This document shows positions 9,701 through 17,206 of a DNA stretch of 50,561 nucleotides, one piece after another. The notes under the pieces were generated by a model that was not told the DNA's origin, did no database searches, and saw only the letters and a program-made list of their open reading frames with translations. Source of the DNA: Roseibacillus ishigakijimensis. Lineage in GTDB: Bacteria; Verrucomicrobiota; Verrucomicrobiia; Verrucomicrobiales; Akkermansiaceae. Position numbers and translations under genes: made by a program. Location of the stretch: the NCBI RefSeq assembly GCF_016595415.1, contig NZ_JAENIO010000030.1:1-50561 (forward strand), written 5' to 3'. Numbering within the stretch: the stretch's first letter is position 1; each line of letters opens with the position of its first letter.

Positions 9701-9786
9701 ATATCGACTCCCCAGGTCTGTCCGCTCAGGGCGAAACCTGCGCCGAGGGGGAGGAGGGTTTTCAAAAAGGTTGGGTTGGTTTTCAT
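6721..9786 (-). CDS. Secreted protein with DNRLRE-like domains and nine thrombospondin-3/EF-hand-type calcium repeats
   Basis: A 1,021-residue exported protein. The ATG at 9784-9786 starts a clear signal peptide (MKTNPTFLKTLLPLGAGFAL, then SGQTWG), so I preferred it over the open frame to 9849. Residues about 27-225 form a beta-rich domain that resembles DNRLRE domains. Residues about 227-735 contain nine repeats of roughly 50-65 residues, each opening with a D-x-D-x-D-G-x-x-D-x-W-E loop and closing with a second acidic loop and an AGTDP-like turn. These are thrombospondin type 3/EF-hand-like calcium-binding patterns. The C-terminal part has a second DNRLRE-type domain (VYGLLDGSAGEDWDETSTSY). 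No PEP-CTERM or LPXTG anchor is visible. A role as a calcium-stiffened extracellular spacer or surface protein is inferred. Confidence 0.85.
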   Translation of the reverse strand: MKTNPTFLKTLLPLGAGFALSGQTWGVDITTADGNGFDGTLTEINYSGVYDGGFDTTSYRNNVYQNGNLRHLLIVLKFDVSASGLSGDDVSSASITLTAQGSSGNVRGRNLELFLGDDSLIDENLRYDAANPFIDDAYPAEGEVVGDVDFATGTTQNLLTFNNTSDEGTTVTFGDDNADFLAAVKEALDGDGFLTFIIHGGNSQYLPYSDNDTDVNRMPTLTLVSNLDTDNDDLPDDWEISNFGDITTYGKDDDPDSDGFSNIQEFEAGSNPDDFFSIPGDIDGDELTDLWEDEWFGNNDGVIDEAELALQSGLDDPDGDFGDNTAEEEAGTDPQNALDFLDEDNGGSGDGLNDWWENHYFFNTTTATDPAGDNDGDGDTNQEEYEGGSDPNWNQSVVGDIDGDTLPDGWELQYFGNLTTSDFPEDDLDGDGATNFQEATATPVPSDPNNINSVPGDSDGDQLQDDWELTYFLDLAEQNGLHDPDGDLYTNEEEETAGTDPLDESSFLDSDGDELNDRWEEEVYGAITVVDDASDDSDGDGATAQEEYLAGSDPNNGDSGPGDRDGDGLDDEFEEFYFGTVALYGADDDPDGDFATNLEEQDNISGETSPTLTNNAPDNDGEGGFGDGLGDAWEIHSFGDTSTTDDPGERDLEDPTLILSGDPDGDGYLNSEEFAAGSNGNDPLSTPDTDGDGLPEGWERSFFNGDETTQTGQDDSDSDGHSNLLEYLAGTDPSDASSTPNPGILSTELGRGADTDLANDDQNTPDSTFGEVAAIAIRNNRSSRLHIPLLRFDISLLSGDLSQAALRLHVPWASSTGGTINVYGLLDGSAGEDWDETSTSYANAPGIIEAERGVRNVFASDPRQVVLLGTFTPNGEGVFISNPKNLDLSTFLERDEDGLVTLFLDASNGNRWHGITMKEHESDPAPALVLPFASVNTPVTSGLEIDGITVDPSAGETTLKVAGLSAGQDYHLETLQPGAMTFSPLAESTFTATGSAQDIILSTDFSTTSTLLIRVKEGSAP
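7580..9108 (-). repeat. Nine degenerate calcium-binding protein repeats
   Basis: The coding sequence contains nine successive copies of a 50-65-codon unit with the core D(G/S/N)D-x-DG-x-x-D-x-WE. They differ substantially in sequence and length, so this is an old protein-level repeat and not a recent DNA duplication. Copies can be recognised by openings such as DTDNDDLPDDWE, GDIDGDTLPDGWE, GDSDGDQLQDDWE and DTDGDGLPEGWE. Confidence 0.85.
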
Positions 9787-9791
9787 TTGCT

Positions 9792-9823
9792 TGAAGGAGT
9801 GAATGAAGGAGTGAATGAAGGAG
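9792..9823. repeat. 12-base tandem repeat just upstream of the repeat-protein start
   Basis: The unit TGAAGGAGTGAA occurs twice exactly (9792-9803, 9804-9815) with a further 8 bases of a third copy (9816-9823). It ends 5 bases before the chosen ATG of the minus-strand gene, so it occupies the 5' leader. If translation started further upstream it would be read as an in-frame FIHS repeat. Confidence 0.85.
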
Positions 9824-9906
9824 CCGATGGGGCGTGCTCCGGTTATCAATCACTATCATTCAAGCGCAAAACCACTCTCCGGGGATATACCTCTTCGTGG
9901 GTATTT

Positions 9907-10575
9907 TCAGCTTCCCCCGAGCCAGGTGCCGGCTTGGCGGGAGTCGCGGTATTTCATGGCGGCCTCCGTGCGGGAACGGACGTGAAGCTTCTCGTATATG
10001 TGCTTGAGGTGGACCCGCACCGTTTCCACCGAGATCCCGAGCCGATCGGCGATTTCCTTATTGGCGAGGCCTTCGCAGAGCTGCTCGAGGATGTCATTCT
10101 CGCGAGGGGAAAGATTCATCTCCTCGGGGGCTTCGGCAGAGGGCTGATGAAAGGCTTCCACGATGCGCCGCGCGATCTCGGCACTCATGGGCGCTCCTCC
10201 CGTGCAGACGCCCAGGATGGCTTCGCGCACTTCGGCCGGCGAAGAGCGCTTGAGCAGATAGCCCGAGGCCCCGGCCTTGAGAGCGGCAAAAATTTTGTCG
10301 TGGTCACGGTAAACGGTGACCATGATGACTTGGATCTCGGGGAGAAATTGTTTCAGCCGAGCAGTGGCTTCGATGCCGGACATCCCGGGTAAATTGATAT
10401 CCATGAGCACGACCTGGGGGCGGAAGGCATCGATTTTTTTGAGGGCATCCTCACCCGTTCCCCACACGCCGAGGCAGCGGAGGCGGTCGCTGGATTCCAC
10501 GATTTTGCGGAGACTTTCACCCAAAGGGGCGTTGTCTTCGACGATTCCGACATCGATCACTGGTTGGCTATTCAT
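9907..10575 (-). CDS. NarL/LuxR-type response regulator
   Basis: A 222-residue transcription factor. Residues 6-122 are a receiver domain (VGIVEDNAPLGESL; phospho-acceptor Asp59 in VVLMDINLPGMSG; conserved Thr in VIMVTVY; Lys in GYLLKRSS). Residues about 157-215 are a LuxR-type helix-turn-helix (LSPRENDILEQLCEGLANKE, then IADRLGISVETVRVHLKHIY). The ATG at 10573-10575 overlaps the stop of the sensor kinase gene by 4 bases, so the two are translationally coupled and form a cognate pair. Its likely targets are the nearby pectin lyase genes, inferred from position. The reading frame stays open further upstream, but that extension has no receiver-domain residues. Confidence 0.95.
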   Translation of the reverse strand: MNSQPVIDVGIVEDNAPLGESLRKIVESSDRLRCLGVWGTGEDALKKIDAFRPQVVLMDINLPGMSGIEATARLKQFLPEIQVIMVTVYRDHDKIFAALKAGASGYLLKRSSPAEVREAILGVCTGGAPMSAEIARRIVEAFHQPSAEAPEEMNLSPRENDILEQLCEGLANKEIADRLGISVETVRVHLKHIYEKLHVRSRTEAAMKYRDSRQAGTWLGGS

Positions 10576-13370
10576 AGTGGAGAAGGGGTTTTTCGGTAGA
10601 GAGGGAGAGTGAGGAGAACGGTGGTTCCCTGGCCGGGTTCGCTGGAGATTTCGCAATTTCCTCCACAGCTTTGCATCCGGCGGGGAAGGTTGGAAAGACC
10701 ATTTCCACGGTGGCGGTTCTCACACGGCGTGAAGCCTTTTCCCTCATCCCGGATTTCTACAAGCATCAATTCCCGCTCCCGATCGATGGCGATGCGGAAG
10801 TGAATCACCGGGCTCTCCGAATGTTTGACCGCGTTGTTGAGAACCTCCCGGATACTGAGGTAGACGCCGTGGCGGCGGCGGGGACCGATGGGGAGATCGG
10901 GAATGTCGCGGGTGATGTCGGTGCGGAGAGTGACTTGCGCGGCATCGAGGAATTCCCGGGCGAAGGCGCTGAGGTATTCCACCAAGGAGTGCAGGCTGTC
11001 CTCGGTCGGGGTGGTGGCCCAAACGATCTCGTCCAAGGCGGTGACCACCTGTCGGGTCTTTTGGGAGAGATTTCGCAAAGCCGGACGCAGGGTGCTCTCG
11101 TCGGGGTCCTCTTCCGCGAGGGCGGAGAGGAGGGACAACTCGGTGAGGGAGGCCCCCAAATCGTCGTGCAGATCCCGGGAGATCCGGGAGCGCTCGTTTT
11201 CCAGCGCTCCCTGCAGGCGGAGCTGCTGGAGCTTGCCCTTCATCCGGCGTCGCGCGAAATAGGCGCTGAGCAGAGCGGCCAAACCCAGCGCGCTGGCCAG
11301 GGTGAGGAGCAAAAACCAGGGGGTCTGCCAAAAGTGGGGTTGCACCCGGACGGCGACGACGGTGGGCTCTTCGGTGGCGAAGCCATCGCCATTGCGGGCC
11401 GTGACGAGGAAGCGGTAGGAGCCGGGCGCGACCGCCGGGTAGCTCACCTCGCGTTGGGTGCCGAGGAAGCGGGGCGCATCATCATGGCCCTCCAGCTGCA
11501 CGCGATAGGTGACCTTTTCGGGAGCACTGAGGTTCAGTCCGGTGAAGTGGAAGCCGAGTCGCATCTCGCCCGGACCGACGGTGATGTTTTTCGCCCGCAG
11601 GGGCCGCGGCTGACCATTGACGGTGATTTGATCCACCGTCAGGGAGGGGGGTGTTCTTTGGATGGGGAATCTCTGGGGCTCGATACCGGCGAGACCGTTG
11701 ACGGTGGGAAACCAGAGGCGGTCTTGTTGGTCGCGGATAATGGCGGGGTGGGCCCCTCCCACGCACTCGCGGGTGGGGAGTCCGTCGGAGCGATCCAAGC
11801 GCATCCAGCCGGGGGGAGAGGCTCCCGCCAGGAGGTGGGCGAGAAGGGCCTGGCGCGAGACTTGGAGAATGCCGCCCAACGAGCCCAGCCAGAGGGCGTC
11901 TTCGTTGCCGGGAGCGATCGCGAGGCCGGTCAAGCGCGTCTCGGGCAAGCCAGAAGAGGGGGCGAGGGGGTGCCAGTGGCCATTTTTCCAGAGCAGCAGG
12001 CCTTCCCCGAGAGTGGTGGCCCAGAGCTCGTCGGAGGCGAGGGGGAGGAGGCTCGATATCCAGCGGCGACCGCCCTCGCCGGGTTCCCTCACCAGCTGCC
12101 AATTTTTCTCATGGTAGGAAAGAATGCGACCAGAGGTGGTTCCCAGATAAAGTTTGCCCCCGGGGGCAAATGCCAAGGTGGAGATTTCCTGCCCGGCCAA
12201 GAGGGGCTCCCCGGCGAAAGAGGTGATGACCTCCCGATCCCAATGGTAGAGGCCGTTGCTGCCCCCAAACCACAAATGGCCTTTTTCGTCTTCCGCAATG
12301 GCCTTGACTTTGGAGATGCCCTCCTCCCCGGTGAAGACGGGCAGGATGCGGCCATTGGGCTTGTGGAAAAGGGAGCCATCCCGGGCGGCAAACCAGAGCT
12401 GGCCCTGGCTGTCTTCCAGCATGCTGACGATGGGGCGGGGGTAGCCCCCCGAGACCAGCTCGTGGTGGGTGAGCTGTCCCGCCCGGATTTCATCGATTCC
12501 GCCACTGCGGGGGCCGATCCACCAAGTGCCGTCCCGGGTTTCCATCGCGGCGTAGGAGGCCTTGCGATAGGGTCCCTGGTCGGTGGCAAAGAGGGAGACG
12601 CGGCGGGGCCGGAGGCGCACGAGGCCTTGCACCGGACTTGCCAGCCAGAGATTGCCTTCCCGGTCAAAGAGCATGTCGTTGATCAGCAGGCGACCCTGTA
12701 GCTCGGCCGCTACCGGGTGGGCGTGGCGGCTACCAGGTGCCTGGTAGGTGAGCTCCTGGCCTGCAAGCCGCCAGCGGCCACCCTCGGGATCGAGCAATTG
12801 GTGGGGAGATTTGAGTTGTTCGTCGCGTCCCCGTTGTTGCTGGCGGGCGAGGTCCTCGCGAGAGGCGTGGGCCAGCTCGGGAGCAGGGGAGGTAATTTTC
12901 CCCTTCTCGGGAGCGACCTGCCAGAGAGTTCGACTACGAACGCAGTAGGTGGACCCTTCGTGCTGGAAAAGGCGTGTGATCACCGGCGAGGGCTCTTCTC
13001 CACCCGTGGGGGGCAGGGTTGTCTCTCGCAGCTGCCCGCTTTCTTTCTCCACTTGAAAGAGTCGGCCGTCGAAGGTGGAGACCCAAATGCTATCGTCGTT
13101 CAGAGTGAAGAGGCGGAAAAATTGCAGCCGTTCGCCCTGACTCTGGCCGGGAGGGGAGAGCTTGGCGAACTCGATGCCGTTGAATTGAGCCAAGCCTTCC
13201 GCAGTCGCGACCCAAAGGGCACCATCCCGGGTCTGGGTGAGGGAGCGAACCACATTGCCGGGGAGGCCGTCTTCTGATTGCCAAATCCGCACGAGAAATT
13301 CTTGCTTCTGTCCGGCTGCACCGAGCGCCCCTGCGAGGAGGAAGCAGACGAGCAGAAGGAAGGGTTGCAT
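10572..13370 (-). CDS. Sensor histidine kinase with periplasmic two-component propeller and Y_Y_Y domain
   Basis: A 932-residue membrane sensor. It starts with a signal peptide (MQPFLLLVCFLLAGALGAAG). About 560 residues of Reg_prop beta-propeller follow, opening with IWQSEDGLPGNVV and with repeated GxLWxx blade motifs (DGALWVATAEGLAQFNGI, GHLWFGGSNGLYHWD). A Y_Y_Y-type beta domain comes next (LSAPEKVTYRVQLEGHDD to PGSYRFLVTARNGDG). One transmembrane helix lies near residue 690-710 (FLLLTLASALGLAALLSAYF). The cytoplasmic part has a HisKA_3 domain (SRISRDLHDDLGASLTELS, phospho-His near residue 735) and a HATPase domain (REVLNNAVKHS N-box, EIRDEGKGF, GNGLSNLPRRM). This is the architecture used for polysaccharide fragment sensing in Bacteroidetes hybrid systems, but here the regulator is a separate coupled gene. 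The start at 13370 was chosen for the signal peptide. Confidence 0.94.
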   Translation of the reverse strand: MQPFLLLVCFLLAGALGAAGQKQEFLVRIWQSEDGLPGNVVRSLTQTRDGALWVATAEGLAQFNGIEFAKLSPPGQSQGERLQFFRLFTLNDDSIWVSTFDGRLFQVEKESGQLRETTLPPTGGEEPSPVITRLFQHEGSTYCVRSRTLWQVAPEKGKITSPAPELAHASREDLARQQQRGRDEQLKSPHQLLDPEGGRWRLAGQELTYQAPGSRHAHPVAAELQGRLLINDMLFDREGNLWLASPVQGLVRLRPRRVSLFATDQGPYRKASYAAMETRDGTWWIGPRSGGIDEIRAGQLTHHELVSGGYPRPIVSMLEDSQGQLWFAARDGSLFHKPNGRILPVFTGEEGISKVKAIAEDEKGHLWFGGSNGLYHWDREVITSFAGEPLLAGQEISTLAFAPGGKLYLGTTSGRILSYHEKNWQLVREPGEGGRRWISSLLPLASDELWATTLGEGLLLWKNGHWHPLAPSSGLPETRLTGLAIAPGNEDALWLGSLGGILQVSRQALLAHLLAGASPPGWMRLDRSDGLPTRECVGGAHPAIIRDQQDRLWFPTVNGLAGIEPQRFPIQRTPPSLTVDQITVNGQPRPLRAKNITVGPGEMRLGFHFTGLNLSAPEKVTYRVQLEGHDDAPRFLGTQREVSYPAVAPGSYRFLVTARNGDGFATEEPTVVAVRVQPHFWQTPWFLLLTLASALGLAALLSAYFARRRMKGKLQQLRLQGALENERSRISRDLHDDLGASLTELSLLSALAEEDPDESTLRPALRNLSQKTRQVVTALDEIVWATTPTEDSLHSLVEYLSAFAREFLDAAQVTLRTDITRDIPDLPIGPRRRHGVYLSIREVLNNAVKHSESPVIHFRIAIDRERELMLVEIRDEGKGFTPCENRHRGNGLSNLPRRMQSCGGNCEISSEPGQGTTVLLTLPLYRKTPSPL

Positions 13371-13437
13371 GAGGATGGAATCTGCCCTTCCGGCCGCCCC
13401 CTGTCGAGCCCCGGAGCGAGGAAAGTCATTGCCCCGG

Positions 13438-13475
13438 GAGGCGAATAACCCTTTTGGGGTAAGGGTTTGAGCCTC
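13438..13475. promoter_or_regulatory. Bipartite inverted repeat in the kinase/PL11 divergent promoter region
   Basis: Nested inverted repeats lie between the divergent kinase and PL11 genes. The outer arms are GAGGC (13438-13442) and GCCTC (13471-13475); the inner arms are AACCCTT (13447-13453) and AAGGGTT (13461-13467), with a 7-base spacer. The position, 71 bases before the PL11 start, fits either an operator for the neighbouring response regulator or a leader hairpin. No T-run follows, so a terminator is unlikely. Confidence 0.5.
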
Positions 13476-13535
13476 GCTCTGCCGAAATGCAAAAACTTGC
13501 CCTTTGCCTGATAGCTGGGGAGGTCGCGGTCGGTA

Positions 13536-13543
13536 GGAGGGGC
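13536..13543 (+). promoter_or_regulatory. Strong ribosome binding site of the PL11 gene
   Basis: AGGAGGGG ends 2 bases before the ATG at 13546 (the GGAG core is about 6 bases away). It is the only clear Shine-Dalgarno sequence I found in front of a gene in this window, and it fixes the PL11 start. Confidence 0.75.
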
Positions 13544-13545
13544 AA

Positions 13546-15348
13546 ATGACGAGGGGAAAAACAACGTTGGCGGCACTCTTCCTCCTGCTCCTGACGGGGC
13601 AGGGTGCGGAGCAGCTCGGCCGGGGCTTGGTGGCGGTGAAAACGGACAAGGGCGAGGCCTTTGTCAGCTGGCGGGCCCTGGCCAGTGAGGCCGGAGATGC
13701 TGTCTACGAGCTTTATCGTATCAATGGTGACCAGGAAGAGCGGGTGGCCCTTCCCGGGCCCGGGACCAATTATCTCGACCCTTCTCCCGCCCCCTCCTAT
13801 CGCGTCTCTTTGGCCGGAGAAGAGGGGGGGATGACGGTTGAGCTACGGGAGGAATCGTATTGGGAAATCCCTTTGCAGGAAAAGGAGGGCTATCGCGCCG
13901 GGGACTGCTCGCTTGCGGATCTGGATGGTGATGGCGAGTATGAATTTGTCGTTCATTTTGTGGGTGAAAGCCGTGACAATGGTTCTGCCGGGATGACCAG
14001 TCCCCCTATTTTGGAGGCCTACGAGTTGGACGGCACCTGCCTATGGACCATCGAGCTCGGGCGCAACATTCGTGAGGGCGAGCATTACACCCAGTTCATG
14101 GTCTACGACTTGGATGGAGATGGGCGGGCTGAGGTCGCTTGCAAGACTGCCGATGGCACCCGCGATGGGGAGGGAAAGATCATCGGAGATGAGGCGGCTG
14201 ATTGGGTCAACCGGGAGGAAGGGAGCAAGAGCTACGGCCGCATCCTTGCTGGCCCGGAATTTTTGACCATTTTTGAGGGGCGGAGTGGGGCGGAATTGAT
14301 CACCACCGACTACTTGCCCGGGCGGGACCCCATCGATGGCTGGGGTGGGCGTGGGGGCAATGGGGGCACGGATTCCTATGGCAATCGCTGTGATCGCTTC
14401 CTCGCCTGTGTTGCCTATCTCGATGGCGAGCGACCCAGCCTGGTGATGGCGCGGGGCGTCTACGGGCGCACGGCTCTGGTGGCGTGGGATTGGCGGGAGG
14501 GGCAGCTCACGCGCCGTTGGACCTTCGATACCGGGCCGGCCTACCCTCCCTACGAAGGGGTGTCCGAGTTCGCCGGGATGGGAGGTCATTCCCTCGCGGT
14601 GGCTGATGTCGACGGCGATGGTCGCGATGAAATCGTCTATCAGGCCATGACGGTGGATGATGATGGCAGCGGCCTCTACTCCACCGGACGGCGCCATGGC
14701 GATACCTTGGCGGTGGGCGACCTCGACCCGCGTCGTGAGGGCTTGGAGCTCTATCTCGTCACTGAGAATGAGGGTCACACCGTGCGTTGGCAAACCCCGG
14801 GAGCGGGTTTGCACGACGCGGGCACGGGCGCGCCCCTCTGGACACACAGCCCGGGGCGCGACATCAGTGTGGGGCTGGTGGCCAATATCGATCCGCGCCA
14901 TCCGGGGATGGAGGTCTGGGGCCATCGCACGGGGTTGCGCACCATCGAGGGAGAAGTCTTTGCGCAAGAGCCACGCCAGACGGATTGGCTGGTGTGGTGG
15001 GATGGCGACTTGATGCGCGAAATCTACGGCGGCTATCGTCTTTTCAAATGGAATTGGCAGCAGGAAGAGACTGAGGAACTCCATCGCTTTCCCTGGCCCT
15101 ACGAGAACCGTCGTCGCGGGCGCTACCTCTCGCGCTGGCCCAATCTCACCGGAGACTTTCTGGGAGATTGGCGGGAGGAAGTGCTTCTGCTCGGGCCCGG
15201 GGGCAAGAGTTTGCGCCTCTACACCACCACCATTCCCAGTGAACATCGGGTCACCTGCCTGATGCAGGATCGCGCTTACCGGCTCTCGGTGGCCTTGCAG
15301 AATGTGGTCTACAACAAGGCTCCGCGTCTTAGCTATTTCCTAGAGTAA
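13546..15348 (+). CDS. Rhamnogalacturonan lyase, polysaccharide lyase family 11
   Basis: A 600-residue secreted enzyme that cleaves the rhamnogalacturonan I backbone of pectin by beta-elimination. An N-terminal signal peptide (TTLAALFLLLLTGQGAEQ) is followed by a fibronectin-like opening (GRGLVAVKTDKGEAFVSWR) and the eight-bladed propeller typical of PL11. Calcium-binding loops recur as DLDGDGEYEF, DLDGDGRAEVACKTADGT and DVDGDGRDEIVYQ. The C-terminus (HRVTCLMQDRAYRLSVALQN, then VVYNKAPRLSYFL) matches the diagnostic PL11 end. Length fits the family (about 600). It is transcribed divergently from the propeller-kinase/response-regulator pair, which suggests control by pectin fragments. The neighbouring stop of csaA is only 6 bases away on the other strand. 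Confidence 0.93.
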   Translation: MTRGKTTLAALFLLLLTGQGAEQLGRGLVAVKTDKGEAFVSWRALASEAGDAVYELYRINGDQEERVALPGPGTNYLDPSPAPSYRVSLAGEEGGMTVELREESYWEIPLQEKEGYRAGDCSLADLDGDGEYEFVVHFVGESRDNGSAGMTSPPILEAYELDGTCLWTIELGRNIREGEHYTQFMVYDLDGDGRAEVACKTADGTRDGEGKIIGDEAADWVNREEGSKSYGRILAGPEFLTIFEGRSGAELITTDYLPGRDPIDGWGGRGGNGGTDSYGNRCDRFLACVAYLDGERPSLVMARGVYGRTALVAWDWREGQLTRRWTFDTGPAYPPYEGVSEFAGMGGHSLAVADVDGDGRDEIVYQAMTVDDDGSGLYSTGRRHGDTLAVGDLDPRREGLELYLVTENEGHTVRWQTPGAGLHDAGTGAPLWTHSPGRDISVGLVANIDPRHPGMEVWGHRTGLRTIEGEVFAQEPRQTDWLVWWDGDLMREIYGGYRLFKWNWQQEETEELHRFPWPYENRRRGRYLSRWPNLTGDFLGDWREEVLLLGPGGKSLRLYTTTIPSEHRVTCLMQDRAYRLSVALQNVVYNKAPRLSYFLE

Positions 15349-15354
15349 GGGGAA

Positions 15355-15705
15355 TCACAGCAGGCGGGTGCCATTGGGCACGGGGGAGTCGGGAGCGGCC
15401 AGCACGACCGCGCCGTCCTCACGGTGAAAGCCGGTGACGAGGCATTCCGAGCGCACGGGACCAATTTGCTTGGGAGGGAAGTTGACCACCCCCAGCACCT
15501 GGCGGCCGACCAGCTCCTCTGGTGAATAGAGAGCGGTGATTTGGGCACTGGATTTGCGCAGGCCAATCCCGGGCCCGAAGTCCACCTGCAGTTTGTAAGC
15601 AGGCTTGCGCGCTTCTGGAAATTCCTCCGCGGACACGATGGTGCCGACGCGGAGGTCCACTTTGGTGAAGTCCGCCCACTCGATCGAGGGATTCTCGTCT
15701 GTCAT
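15355..15705 (-). CDS. csaA: CsaA-type tRNA-binding domain protein
   Basis: A 116-residue cytoplasmic protein that is essentially a single OB-fold tRNA-binding domain. Diagnostic stretches are [46 protein letters not shown] and [18 protein letters not shown]. Bacillus CsaA is described as an export-related chaperone and dimeric tRNA-binding protein. The size (about 110 residues) and the near-complete match to the domain support the call. It lies 30 bases behind the DUF1501 gene on the same strand, so it may be cotranscribed with the exported DUF1501/PSCyt1 pair. A functional link to their export would be speculation. Confidence 0.9.
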   Translation of the reverse strand: MTDENPSIEWADFTKVDLRVGTIVSAEEFPEARKPAYKLQVDFGPGIGLRKSSAQITALYSPEELVGRQVLGVVNFPPKQIGPVRSECLVTGFHREDGAVVLAAPDSPVPNGTRLL

Positions 15706-15735
15706 TGCGGACCCTTTTTGGGGAAAGAACTGTCT

Positions 15736-17205
15736 TCAGGCAAGGATGTCATGAACCACCTTGGGCGCACTGGTTGGCCCGATGAGCCGCTGATTGAGCC
15801 CTTGATAGGGGAAAGAATGCTGGTGGGGATTGAGCCCGAGCAAATGCTGGATGGTGGCCTGGAAGTCGTGCACATGCACTGGATTCTCGGTCACCGAGTA
15901 GCCCAGCTCATCGGTGGCCCCGTAGGTGAGGCCGGGCTTCACGCCGCCGCCCGCCATCCAGGTGGTGAAGCAGTCCGGATGGTGATCGCGGCCCAGCAGT
16001 TTGGACCCGCCACGGGCTTCATTCATCGGGGTGCGGCCGAATTCTCCTCCCCAAACGACCAGGGTGTCTTCCAGCAAGCCGCGCTCCTTGAGGTCGGAGA
16101 GCAAGGCCGCGATGGGGCGGTCGGTTTCGAGGCATTTTTTGGGGAATTGGGTTTCGAGGTCATCCACTTTGGCCGTCCCGTGGAGGTCCCAGCCCCAGTC
16201 GAAGAGTTGCACGAAGCGCACCCCTTGCTCGATGAGTCGCCGGGCGAGCACGCAGTTGTTGGCAAAGGAGGCTTCGCCGGGCTTGGCGCCATATTTTTCC
16301 AGGGTCGCCGGACTTTCTTTGCTGATATCCATCACTCCCGGCACGGCCACCTGCATGCGGTAGGCGAGCTCGTATTGCTCGATGCGGGTGAGGGTTTCCG
16401 GGTCTTGGAATTGTTGCAATTCCATTCGGTTCAGTTGATTGAGAGTGTCCAGGCTGCGACGGCGAATGTCGCGGGACATGCCGTCGGGATTGGAGACATA
16501 GAGGATGGGATCGCCCTTGGCGCGACATTGCACCCCCTGGTAGACCGAGGGGAGGAAGCTGCTTCCCCAAAGTGATTTGCCGCCCGAAGGGTTCTTGCCT
16601 CCAGAGACCATGACCATGTAGCCGGGCAAGTTATTGTTCATCGAGCCGAGGCCGTAGGTGACCCAAGCGCCCATGGAAGCGCCTCCAAACTGGGCATTGC
16701 CGGTGTGCAAGAGCAGCTGCGCGGGAGCGTGGTTAAACTGGTCCGTGCGCATGGACTTGATGAAGCACAAATCATCCACGTGCTGGGCGAGGTGGGGCAT
16801 GGTTTCCCCTACCCAGGCCCCCGACTCCCCATATTGCTGGAAGTCGTAAATGGAGCCCAAGAGCTTGGGACGGCCTTTGATGAAGGCAAAGGTCTTGCCT
16901 TCAATGAATTCTTCCGGACAAGGCTGGAGGTGATGCTTCATCAGCTCCGGCTTGTAATCGAACATCTCGTGCTGCGGCGGCGAGCCGGCCATGTGCAGGT
17001 AGATGACCTGCTTGGCCTTGGGGGCAAACATCGGGATCTGGGGCTGGGCCTCGGGGACGGCACTGGCCGCCCCGGCGGATTGACCGAGAAGCTGGTTCAG
17101 GGCAATCGCACCCAGTCCGGCATTGCAGCGTTGCAAAAAGTGACGGCGGGTAAGGGCCTGCGCGCGAGCCAGGCTGACTTCGTTGACGGGGTCGATTCGG
17201 TTCAT
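15736..17205 (-). CDS. DUF1501 family Tat-exported protein
   Basis: A 489-residue protein of the DUF1501 family, a sulfatase/alkaline-phosphatase-like fold common in Planctomycetes and Verrucomicrobia. The N-terminus has a twin-arginine signal (TRRHFLQRCNAGLGAIALNQ), indicating folded export. Conserved stretches include KQVIYLHMAGSPPQHEMFDY, LPGYMVMVSGGKNPSGGKSL, RLIEQGVRFVQLFDWGWDLH, LVVWGGEFGRTP and GRDHHPDCFTTWMAGGGVK, all typical of the family. The ATG at 17205 was chosen because it gives the normal distance to the RR motif and lies 1 base after the stop of the PSCyt1 gene, so the two are coupled. The biochemical activity of DUF1501 proteins is not established. Partner choice suggests breakdown or modification of sulfated or complex polysaccharides (inference). 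Confidence 0.92.
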   Translation of the reverse strand: MNRIDPVNEVSLARAQALTRRHFLQRCNAGLGAIALNQLLGQSAGAASAVPEAQPQIPMFAPKAKQVIYLHMAGSPPQHEMFDYKPELMKHHLQPCPEEFIEGKTFAFIKGRPKLLGSIYDFQQYGESGAWVGETMPHLAQHVDDLCFIKSMRTDQFNHAPAQLLLHTGNAQFGGASMGAWVTYGLGSMNNNLPGYMVMVSGGKNPSGGKSLWGSSFLPSVYQGVQCRAKGDPILYVSNPDGMSRDIRRRSLDTLNQLNRMELQQFQDPETLTRIEQYELAYRMQVAVPGVMDISKESPATLEKYGAKPGEASFANNCVLARRLIEQGVRFVQLFDWGWDLHGTAKVDDLETQFPKKCLETDRPIAALLSDLKERGLLEDTLVVWGGEFGRTPMNEARGGSKLLGRDHHPDCFTTWMAGGGVKPGLTYGATDELGYSVTENPVHVHDFQATIQHLLGLNPHQHSFPYQGLNQRLIGPTSAPKVVHDILA

Positions 17206-17206
17206 C

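Noticed and set aside
10671-12701. A 676-codon plus-strand open frame opposite the sensor kinase
   Set aside because: It is the antisense shadow of a G+C-rich gene; the kinase on the other strand has full domain support and the shadow translates to low-complexity Gly/Glu-rich sequence.
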